NCBI GenBank assembly: GCA_947561715.1 | Contig: OX387202.1 | Coordinates: forward strand, 9,809,001-9,873,000 | Source: Ascidia mentula | Taxonomy: Eukaryota; Chordata; Ascidiacea; Phlebobranchia; Ascidiidae | Reading direction: 5' to 3' | DNA: 64,000 nt | Shown: piece by piece, positions 25,571-36,796 of the stretch | Layout of the letters: every line of letters begins with the position of its first letter | Position numbering within the stretch: the first letter of the stretch is position 1 | Made by a program: the position numbers and the translations under genes | Notes under the pieces: model-generated | The model's database searches: none | The model's input: only the letters and a program-made list of their open reading frames with translations | What the model was told of the DNA's origin: nothing

Positions 25571-26377
25571 TTATAATACGGATTTGTTCTGTTTTGCAAC
25601 ATAAAATGACATGGAAATCAGGGGCTAACTTTTTAGGAATACAAGTTCATGTAAATATAAATCTGTTAAAATGCATGCCTACAGGGCTTGCAAGTGTACT
25701 GACCGTTCGTGGAACGTAGTACAAAATTTAACACTGCAACAATGCTCGCAGCGAAAGTCACCGGTTGAAATAAGCGTGAAATGCACATCCAACAAAGAAC
25801 TTCTACAGAACTGTTACCACAACAAGCCAAATGGTCATCGATCAAACCACGTTGCGTACTAGTACAACTTCCTCCCATTATGTCACGAACATGTGAGACA
25901 TTATTAGCAGCCAAAGGACCAAACTCGCGTTATACCAACGCCTGACCATACATCATCAATGAAAGCAGATCCAAGAATGTCACATTACTGCGTAATCACG
26001 TAAATGAAATACGACCTAATAACCGAAAATAAATTAGAAGCACTTCCACCCAAAATTCATCAAAACGTTATTTGGAAATCAGTCACGTTGGCAACTAAAA
26101 CCTCTCCACAGCCAATACTAAGAGCATCGTGTAGTGAGAGGAAATGACACGCTCACATGTAGGGGATTGATAAATTACCAACAAAGATTGATCAACAGAA
26201 GCAACAAAGCTGATAATGTAGTTTTATTAAAGTGAGCTGCAAATCAGTACGTTAATATTAAACTGCATTCTGTGTATCTGTTAATCAGTTGCAGTAAAAT
26301 GACTTTGCAAAGAAGAGACTCGAGGTCGCCTGACAAGTTGTGCGCTTGCGCACCAGTGTACCTTGGCCACAATATAC

Positions 26378-26565
26378 CCCGTGAAGCCACTGAGCTCCTG
26401 TAGCTCAGTTTGTAGAGCGTTGGGTCTGGTTAACCCAGGGTCGCGAGTTCAAACCTCACCGGGAGCTTGATTTTTCAGATCTCGCTCCGACTTGTCGGGA
26501 AAAGTGGCTGATCCAGCTTGGCTGCAATGCCTTGGCTGCGAAGCCTGTGAACCTTATGATCAGAA
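26378..26565 (+). repeat. tRNA-derived SINE, unit 3
   Basis: The head at 26,394-26,466 has the same fold as at 13,107-13,179. The anticodon stem is TGGGT with ACCCA here, against TGGGC with GCCCA in unit 2, so a paired change keeps the stem. The body follows. Confidence 0.8.
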
Positions 26566-28428
26566 TATTAGAGCTGTGATCGCCAAATATAAAGGGCCTG
26601 CGCAGTGGGGCGATCCCGCCTTGCTATGCGTAAGCATAGCATTACTTCTACACGCTAGTAGCGTGCTTTATCTTTGTTGTTATTATACACTGAAAGGCGA
26701 ACAGTCGAACCGTTCTTGGAAGCTAAGGCAGTATTCCAAATTAAACAACATTTGATTAGCAAAAAAGAGAAAGGATATGATCAATTTTAAAACAGTTATA
26801 AAATTGCAGTCCGAATTACCATTCACTGATACTAATGCAAAAATATGCTCTGACAGAAAATAACGAACAGCTTGTGCTATGGTTTTCGCATATGAATTCC
26901 GTGGGAACGTTACAGCATCCGACAAAACATTACAGCATCCGACATACAACTGTAACCTCGCATGGTATAGATCAGGGCAGGGTGGTGCGAACAGCAGAAT
27001 ATTCCGAATTCCCCATTGTTTGATATATGATATCGAAATTTTTTACGTACATTAAAGTGTTTTAGGGTGGCAAAACGTTGGCAGGAAGCTTATGTTGTTT
27101 AAGTCAGGGGGCCACATGTGGTGGGTTGCGACCCAATTTTGGCCAGAATATTCATTTTGTGACGCGAAAAGAGTGGATATAACGTCGCACTTTGGTTAAA
27201 TTTTCTTGCGCTTAAAGAACATTCAATGCGCACATGTTGTCAATATTCAAGTGAGTCCCTTCGTTATCATATTATAATTTGCGCTGTATGTTGTTTTGCA
27301 CACGATCAATTATTACGTTGCAGTTACGTAAGTGTTGAATTCGCCGCAAGCAGAAGTGACCTCAGGAAAACTGCAAGTGTTACCCTCTTATTTGCGTCGT
27401 GAGACATATTACGAATATCATTTGTGGATCGCGCTAAATGTATTCGCGGAGCCCTCGATTATGAACCTATCCTATGTCACAGTTAATTCGTTAAGCCTAA
27501 GTTAGTTTGCTGAGAGGGTACATGTTTTGTAAACAATCCCCACAAGAGGGGGTGAATCCGTTGTGGCTCACGTCGACCCATGTGAATTTTGGGGCTTCAT
27601 GGATTTAATGTTATTGTTTGCTTTGTGACTAAGCTTTTATTGCATTAAATCAGCTGTTTTCAACCGTGGGTCCGTAGAGCAGTGTTTCCCAACCGGTGGC
27701 ACGCGAGCACATTTCTATAATGTGCGGATATAGTTTGAATTAAAAAATCGTAAGTGGTCCGCCATGACAAAAGGTTGAAAACCACCAAGTTACAAAAAGA
27801 CCCCTACCATCCAATGTAATCTCCAAAAAGGGGGTTCGTCTCGCCCAGGCACAATTTTTTCTCGCTTTCCCACAATTTTTACCGCTCTTCTGTTTACAAA
27901 CAATCGCCTGTTTGTTCTATAGCGTTTACCCAGCCGAAAGAACATTTAATTTCCGAAGAATTGTCTCAGCACTATATGAGACAGCACAATCTACCATATA
28001 CCTATATGTACACTTTCTATTGGCTGCTTAGAAAATAATCCGAATGAAATGAAGCTTTATTCTTTATCATTAGGTTTAGTCTAACAGGCTTCGCAGACCC
28101 GGCCTAATTTTTTATATATTTTTTTTAATTTAACAAGGACAAGCACTTAATCGTTCAGAAAATCATTATGAGACAATAGTATACAACTAACGTTTGGTAC
28201 TTTGGTTTGAACTGCGGTATGAGCAAAATGGTATGCTTATATTTCACATATGAAGTTCTATTGACCTGCAGGCGAATGTATGTCAGGACCAAATATTGAC
28301 TTGTCGTGAGTTGCCAACGTTGCTGGTTTTGCAATCCGGCTTACGGCCTTCATAGAGAAGTGTTGACGATTGAACTGTCAGTGTAGTTATTCGAAGTAAA
28401 GAAACGGAAGCGCATCAAGCGTTTGAAA
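26566..28428. other. Upstream region of enzyme copy 3
   Basis: This is the sister of 891-2,768 and 13,276-15,080. There is no supported gene; a hAT-like fragment lies at about 27,680-27,800. The presumed promoter region of the enzyme at 28,429 is here. Confidence 0.5.
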
Positions 28429-30646
28429 ATGCGCCTCAAGACCATCGACTACCATTGCGGGGGTTCCCCTATGCGGATCATTACCGGAGGACTACCGAAA
28501 ATCGAAGGAAGCTGCTTTGAGGAGAGAAAGCAATACGTGCACGAAAACCTGGATTTCATTCGCAAGTAAGTTGATTGTGCGACTGAAATCTGAATCTTTA
28601 CAGTGCATTGTAGTAGAAGACATTTGCCAACGTAAAAAAGCTTACCTCATATCACAGGCAGCTATGTTGGGAACCCCGTGGTTACCGATCCATGACCGTT
28701 GTCTTGCCAGTGGCTCACGACCAATCAGTGGCCGACGTCGGTGTGATCTTTTGCGCAGCTACCATGTACTTGCCGATGTGCGGAGAGGCGACTATTTGCT
28801 TTACTAGGTGGTTTAACTACAATTTAAGTTGTTTAACTACAATTTAACTTAATACAGCCAACCCTATATTAAGCACATATATGTTTAATCTTACCAATAT
28901 ACACTGCTAAGGTACTTGCTGGAACACGGTTTGATTAAAGGCACTGAACCGGAAACAAAGTTGGTCGTCCAATGTCCTCCCGGTCTGGTCACGTGTTACG
29001 CAGAATGGACCAATGGGAAAGTTGGAAACATTCGCTTGAACATGGTGCCTTCGTTCGTGCACGCAAAAGGTGCATTTTTCAGTCAAATTTCGGGCTCCAA
29101 AAAAATCTATGCAACTCTTGCTGCTTTTGTTTTGCAGACCGAAGTTTAAAACTATCGACAGGTTTGGAAATAAGTGCCAACCTCGTGTACGGCGGTGCAT
29201 ACTACGTGGTGGTTTACCAGGACGAACTCAAAATCGACATTGATAAAAATGAGATCAGCGCTATGACGTCATTAGGTGATGACGTCACGGAACGAGCAAT
29301 CGAAGCTTGGGTTAGAACACTGACAACTGAAACGGTGTTTAAAGGACAAATTTTAGTAAAATTGTTTGTTTTGTTGACAGAAAGAAGTTCCAGTCAGCGG
29401 TACCATTATTGCGGATAGAAATCATACATCGTTTTCGTTTCATTTCATCGTGGTTGGCGAGTCGATGGTGAGTTTAGGAACAAAACTTTGTTTGCCCTCA
29501 AACGAACACTGATTTAATGTTTTCAGTGAGCTGCCTTTACTTTAAACAAACGTGCTACCATCTAATTATTGAACACTGTTTGGCAATAGGATTCTTTTGG
29601 ATCTAAGCCAAAAGCGCGGTTTCAAATAGTTACTAGAAAAACATATACTGCATAGGGTCAAAGAGGATGCAAGCGAAATACTCGTGCAATTTTATTTCCA
29701 AGGCAAGGTTTAAAAAGAAGACAAATTCCAGGATTTACAAATCCATGTCGGTTACAGGTAAACCGTGGTTTCTGCGGCTCCGGATCTACTTGTCGAGCAG
29801 CTTTCGACTATTTTAGCGGAAAACTAAAACTCGGCGAGACACGTGATTATGGAAGTATTGTGACAAAACAATGGTGAGAGAAATAACCACAATTGTTTAA
29901 AAGGCGTCTGTCTTCCAATGATTATGTTGAATATTCTCAGGCCCTACAATAAATGGGTCCATATACCAGTTTAGATGGGCCCTGAATAGCAAAATACGGG
30001 CCCAAAAACTGTTGACTAGGGAATATAGCTGACTTTCACAAAAAATGTTATGATTTTATTTCCAAAAGAAGTTCTCGAACAGGTACTTCTCTCCCTCATG
30101 GGCCCTTGTGTATACGGATAATGGCATAGGAATTTATGTGGAAACGTTTAATATGCATATCAATGTTTACAGCATTTAGGACAGCCTTTTAATTAGATTG
30201 TTGAAGCTACAAACAATTCGATGAACAGTGTTTCCATATTGCCATGTTACAATGAAAAAATTATCGTCTGTTAAAGACGGGGATTTTCTTGATTGCTCGA
30301 AATTACCTGTTCGAAAATTTTTTTTCCATACAGTGTACAAGCGAGTGTACAGCGTCATTAGTGTTGTTTAATTTTTGCTGTAGCAAGCAAAAAAAAGCAC
30401 TTCGAAAAATCGTATCATGTATCATAAAAAAAATACTTTCCGTACAGGAATGTGAAACATTTCATATTATCAACAACTAAATGTGCATTTTTCGTATGCA
30501 GTGCAACTGTATCAGCAGTTAAAGCAACTAAGGTTGGAAAAAAAGATGCGGTGATCATTGAAATCAAAAACAAAGCTTATAGAACCGGATGTCACGAGTT
30601 TGAATTTGAAGAAGAAGACCCCCTTCGAAAGGGTTTTCTTGTATAA
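28429..30646 (+). CDS. Proline racemase / hydroxyproline epimerase-family enzyme, unit 3
   Basis: Exons as modelled: 28,429-28,565, 28,658-28,807, 28,912-29,069, 29,138-29,334, 29,381-29,467, 29,758-29,873 and last 30,502-30,646. No in-frame stop is seen in any of them. Substitutions against unit 2 are few (for example Lys for Arg in the TEPETKL segment). It keeps both candidate catalytic cysteines (MYLPMCGEATIC and GFCGSGSTCR), the Glu in place of the family His and the Asn in place of the family Asp. The 46-bp fourth intron would be unusually short, so that junction should be viewed with care. Together with unit 2 this gives two probably expressible copies. Confidence 0.85.
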
Positions 30647-31844
30647 AACACCATGAACAATCGCAATGCCGCCTAAATTTGCTTTTTTTCAAGCTATGTT
30701 AAAATATTCGTATTATTGATCAGTATTTTAATTAAACCGTAGACTTCCTCATGCTAAGTTATCGTAAACCGCAATGAAATAATTGTTTTCGCATTTTGTC
30801 GATAGCCTGTTTAAAGCATGTTGATTTTTTTGCTAACTCTACTGATTGGCTTGTTTGATTTTTTCGGTTCTCGGTCGAATTGCATATTGTTGAAAAAAAA
30901 ACATTTACTACCTGGCCAAATATCTGACAACTATTTTACCTTAAAGACATGCATTATATCTTTTCAGCCTGAAGCTGGAATATTATCGTTGCGTAGAAAA
31001 AAAACAAGTTCAACACCACAAAAGTTAACTAACCTTAACAAATTCACATTTTTACACCTTTTCACACTCAGCAGCAAGTGCCAAACGCCAATCCAAATGC
31101 TCTGAATAACAAAGTGTTTCAGGCATTTCACGCAACACTCCACGCCTTCTACCACGCAAAGATCTAACAATTAAGGCAACGATTGTTGCATCACAGAAAG
31201 CGCTCTGTTGTAAATAAGCGCGAGCTGTACTCTAACGGAGAATTACACTCAAAGGTACAGTTTGTAGAGCACTACCAACCTAATAGGATTTTTCACTTTA
31301 AAATACAAGGAAAATCCTATCGGTTTATTAAATATACAATGTCCCACGTTGATCGAATATCAACCAATTATCCTCGCAACTGCTTCCTATAAATATGTCG
31401 ATTAAGTAAGATAACTTTTCAGAAGCTTCAAACATTCTATAGAATGTTCTTATAGGAACCCCTAATTACCCGCTTAGAGATCTCGACTCCATTCTCGCGT
31501 CACTGGCACAGAGCAAACCGCAGAATGAACGCTTAGACTCGTATTTTGGAGGCAAAGAACTTCTCCAAAACGTCGGATGTGGCAAACTTGCGCATCTCAA
31601 GCAGCATCCATTCAGTACTTAAACAAACGTTATTAATGACACTCTCCTCTATAACAGACCCATTTTGGAGCAGTATCTTGGATATTTAAGTCATTTTATC
31701 CTTAATTTGGGGTGTCATATTAACGGGTTTTGCAATTAAGCATGTCTGGCTACGCCTATACCCACGTGTAAGACCAACTATTGCTCGTTATCTAGCACGG
31801 GCTCGGACAAACTTAAATATCCATAAAACTAGCAGATCAAATAT
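30647..31844 (+). mobile_element. Unassigned stretch with envelope-like remnant, unit 3
   Basis: This is the sister of 4,988-6,184. It keeps the empty target site of the unit 2 MITE at 31,533-31,535. Broken fossil sequence runs from about 31,140. Confidence 0.3.
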
Positions 31845-32485
31845 ATTTTTAAAGGGTGAAGTTTCACGCACTGTTATCAGCCCCATGACATAGTAATGAC
31901 CCTTTGTGTATTCGCATGTCATTGCACGTTTGTTGTGACTATTCCTTTTGCGTTTTATTCGTTCAATCGCATTAACCATCTTTTTAATCGCCCAAAGCTG
32001 ATGTTATATTCATCACCTGCAAATCTGGGGGGAAGTATTTGTAACATACGTCACAGAAATCAGTGTTTATATTTCGTAATATTTCGTGTGCACAAGTTTT
32101 GCAAAATCCCATACTGCGAACCATATGATAAACTCATCGAATGTTCTCGAGTTAAGTGATTCATTCAACATCCTGTTTACCACATATAATGTTCTCCTAT
32201 GCTTATGTCACATCACACCTATGTTCTTGTATTATATTACTGCAAGCGCCTCATGATATCACGTGACATTATTGACCAATCAGCGCTCAGTATGGAGAGC
32301 TGTAAAAAGCCCCGTGTGCCTGTAAATTCATTCCATTCGATTCTACTTGTCCTATCGTATTACTGTTACACTGCTATTATTACTGAGACTCTACAAGCTA
32401 TTCGCCGGCTTGGGATTTATTCCCATAGCCTGATAATAAACTGTTTATTCAGATACAACGGTTTGCTGGTGAGGTTCAAACCTTA
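31845..32485 (+). mobile_element. LTR-like segment, unit 3
   Basis: This is the sister of the LTR-like segments in units 1 and 2, with the same promoter-like and polyadenylation-like order. It is a fossil, and its ends are not defined. Confidence 0.35.
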
Positions 32486-32947
32486 CACGCACAACACATC
32501 GCACTATGCTTTTGTTTTTTATCTGTTTCTTGCACTCACGTTTTATCAAACTTCCCTTTGTGTTTATTTTCTATGTTTACCACATCCCGTAACGCTCCAT
32601 TGGTTCACCTGCAAGTTGTTGATTGGTTGATTGGCCGGTGCAAGGAGTGCAGTGTGCATGACCAGTAGTCTTGAGATGGGCGTCGTGTTATACGGTTGTT
32701 TTTAGTGTCGCCAAACAAGCAAGTACTATTGAAGGGTTTATTGGCGTTTACTGGTATTGTATGTACGTACGTTTTATCGCATTAGTTCGTTTATTAAAGT
32801 GCATGAGACACGTAAAAATGTTAACAATGAAACTAAGAGATGTTTATAACTTAAAAATACATAAACTTTTAAAAACACGACAGAGACAAACTCTTAATTT
32901 AGCATTGTCATTTTGTCCACTCACAGCAAAAAATAGAAGTAGGTTAA

Positions 32948-33690
32948 TTAAATTTTGAGGCTGGCAAACACCGCCGAGAAAAACCGACCAAATTATCTGA
33001 TGATGCAACACGACACTGTTATTCTGTCATAGTACCACTTTTTGTCCGACAGTAGCGTTGCCTTCTAGTTCGCGTCGTGAATGATTTATTTAATTCTCCA
33101 CAACCAACTACTAATGTATTTTTCGCTATATAGTTGTAACTACAAATGTTGGAATCATCAAACTAAAGTCAACACAAAGGTGAGGTTAAAGTTGTGACAT
33201 CACACCCAAAATGACGTCATGTAATGTCACTGAGCAAAGAAACGCACTATCCCTGTCTTTTCGAAGTACAGAGTAGTGTCGTTGTTTCTGCAATAACCTT
33301 TGTTCTTCCGATAATCCGGTACGAATAAGCGTTTGGTTTGTGACGTCACATTGACATATTTTTGTGTGATGTAAAACCTTGTCCCGACCTTTGAGGTAAC
33401 GTAATCTGTGGATTCTCCTATGTTTGAAAATATTCGATATCTGCAATATAAGGCGCCTTCTCCTATGTGGACAATGCATTTTTGGACGCGAGCGCCCTGC
33501 GTGATGTCAATTTCGCCACAGCGAAAAAGGTTTACGATTTTTGGTCGCCGCTACGTTTTGTGCAGTACATTTTTTAGATGGCGTAGAACCGGATATATGT
33601 TAGTTGTAAATGTACCTTTAGTTTTACGGAAAGTTGTCATTACCGTGTCATATGCACTTTAAAGTCAGGCGCCCATTTAGTGAAACCAGT
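32948..33690 (+). repeat. Dispersed repeat, unit 3
   Basis: This is a third array copy of the TGACGTCA-rich dispersed repeat. Its left part is almost identical to unit 1. Confidence 0.7.
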
Positions 33691-34580
33691 GTGAGGTATT
33701 TTGGCTTAAGTGGTGAGCCGTTATTGCAGGTCCGGGCCTTTTTTCGGAATTAGGGAGGCAGCGTTAGGTTGCCGAAATAATTCCGTGACACATTCATCTC
33801 TCATTTTGACCTCACCCCAGGGCTGACATAGAAATCACACGCCACCACCAGAGCCGATCAAGAGCTATGACGTAAGTAAGCTAAATAACTAGCACGGGCG
33901 CCGACAAAACCATAAGGGTTATCGAGTCAGGCGTCTTTCGTGTAAAATTCTTACAACTTGTTTACGCCTATCATAATATTGATTAACTGGAAAAACTAAG
34001 GTGTTGTTTTTCCAGTAATGAATATTTTGACTCGCGTAACCTACATTGCGCTACATCCTCCCACAAAGAGAGTTTTAGCGTTTAAAAATAAATTTCTTCG
34101 TGAAGGCGACCGTTTCTGCATGTTGTCACAATGATATCAGGCAAGCGGTGACGTGATCAACGAACGATCTTGTGAGTGTCGATCACTCGTTAGTGGATTT
34201 CCACCCAATAACATGTTTTGTCTGTCAACTCGTTTCCTTTTCGAAAATTTTAAGCCATATGCTCGTTTAACGATGTATAACAGGGCTGGTCGACCTGTCA
34301 GGGAATATTGGATCGACAAGAAACCTTTCCATCATTACATTTTTGATTTGGGTCGAGTTTTGCAAAGTATTTTTTTTTTCAATTTGGTTACGTCACTGAA
34401 ATGTTACGTTGTATAACATTTTGGACATGTTAGAGCCATGTGTTAGAAAACAAATAAAAACAAAACGGAAATGGTGAGGACAATGTCCCCTACCACTGCA
34501 TCTACACAACTGCAAACTTCACAGTCCTTCTAACACCGGAGGCAGAAAGATAAGATAGTGCGAATTACATGAGCACGCAA

Positions 34581-36172
34581 AATATTAAAGACCCGCATCA
34601 CGAACGCACGACGTCATTACACAACATCAAAAACAATGATAAAAGATGTACTCCATCCATAAAACACACCAAACAAAACAGAAAGCAACTACTAACGAAT
34701 TCAGGGGTGAATTATTTTTTGGATGTTTGTTGAGGCTTGCGTACGGTTCAGCCACATGGCTTTGCACACATTCAGACTTTTGGCGATTGGCTGTTGCACA
34801 AATACCACCGAAAAACAACTTAAAATGCTTAGGCGCGTTCCTACCGGTGGGTGCACGTTTGCAAAATGGTGGCGCAGAGCCGTCTTATCGTTGCTTCACA
34901 ACTTGCCTTTGGGTAAATTTCAATATGCCCGGTGATGTGTCTATCTTGTTGGAAATTTATATTTCTCTCGCGAACATAGCTCTTCACTATGTTGTGCTAT
35001 CAGTGGAAAAGTCACTGAATACTGCACACAACTTTAGGAAGTGTAATGACGATATCATTGGGGTTTCCACGGGAGTGGAATTGACCAGAAGCATTCTTAA
35101 CTATGGGCCTTCAAACTGTTTTTCGAAAAATGCGTACCAAGGATGATAAAACTACTTCGGAGTTTTCGGATGTGTGGCATGTGCCGTGCAGCGAATCAAA
35201 CTTTGAGTTTGTAACCATAGACTTCATCAAAGGTACAACAAAAGAACGCTGTTTACTCTGCCGAACGTCATACCACCCCAGACATGTTTAAAAGTCGATT
35301 GTCCTCAGTGAAGCATGCCGTATGCGCCTCCTCAACAAAAGACAGGACCACACCTACAAAGCCTTAAACGACTTGAGGACAAATGCCGGAAATCGGGCTT
35401 CTCCAAGAAAACCATTGATACGAGTGTCGCAGAGGCACGAACGTGGTCAACACCCTTCCGCAACTACACCGACAAGATTAAAGATAAAATGAGGTACATC
35501 AATCTCACACAAAAAGAAAAGCAATGAAACAGCCAGGTCCAAGTGTTTACAAACGACCCCACTCCTTGGGTAAAATTTTAGCAAATTACCGGGAACTGGC
35601 GCTGCAGACGGTCTGCAAGGACCCTCCTGGTATACCCTTGTGGCTGCGCATTGTGCGGACACAATGGTAACCATATATGTGTCCATGGTTAACGAAACGT
35701 CAACATATCCAACAAAAGCAGGAAAACAATAAACGATGCAAAAATCTAACGTGTGCGATTTTCGGCATTTATGTTGCGACGTGCACATGCAGCTTGTCAT
35801 GAACAATACGTTGGCCAAACAAAACATACACTTTCAACAACATGGGCACAACACCAACATATTGTATTTAGTCAAAGGCAAGTTGGGAGGCAAACGCGCA
35901 CCCACCGGCAGGAACGCGCCCAAGCATTTCAAGTTGTTTTTCGGTGGTATTTGTGGAACAGCCAATGTCCAAAAGGCTGGATGTATGCGAAGTCATGTGG
36001 TTAAACCGCACCCAAGCCTAATAAACATCCAAATAATTCTCCCCCGAATTCTTTAGTATATTGCTGGCAGTTTTGTTTGGTGTTGTGTTTCATGGAATGA
36101 GTACATCTTTTCCCACTGTTTTTAGTGTTGTTTAATGACGTCGTGCATTTGTGCTGCGGATCGTTATTATTT
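34581..36172 (+). mobile_element. Penelope-like element remnant with inverted arms, unit 3
   Basis: Inverted arms are at about 34,581-34,920 and 35,870-36,172. The core holds the HPRHV segment near 35,275, the PHSLGKIL linker near 35,560 and the GIY-YIG region near 35,750. The right arm lacks a short stretch found in unit 1. By eye this copy is more diverged from units 1 and 2 than they are from each other. Confidence 0.8.
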
Positions 36173-36796
36173 TTTTGTAAACAAAGTACTATACTGTATT
36201 GTTGTATTTAATCACCCTAAACCTTGTTTTTGATCAACTGCAGGTGACTTGTGTTTGTTTGATTTCTGTTAATTTCGTAATAGTGTTTTATTTGTCTTCT
36301 TTATAATTTTTTAGTTACCACATTTCCTACATTTCTCACGAATACAAAAAACCTGACGAGAATATGGTGGCCTACAGGAAAAAGAGATTTGTGCGTTTTA
36401 GACAGACCGCCATTGAGTGTTTATTCATTTTAACTTATGTGGCATACAGACGGCCTTACTATAGTGTTACACCGCTGCTGCAACAAAAAGCCCACACATC
36501 ACGGCTTTTAGTTGTTTCTATATGTTGCCTGATGGTTGGGAACCCCTGGGCCTGATTTGCCTGCTACATCTTTCGTAATATACTGGAATTAATTGTTTTC
36601 ACAGTGTTTTTTCTCTGTTACAAAACAATGCAAGTTACATACAAGTCACTAGTAGTATTACCAAAAAAATGAGAAAATATTTACAAATTCGGGGAAAGTG
36701 ATTTTACAGTATAGTAACTAAACCAAATCACAAGAACTGCCAACATTGGATTGGAATAAAAGTTTGCAACATTTGTTAAGTATGGCGTTTGCTAAA

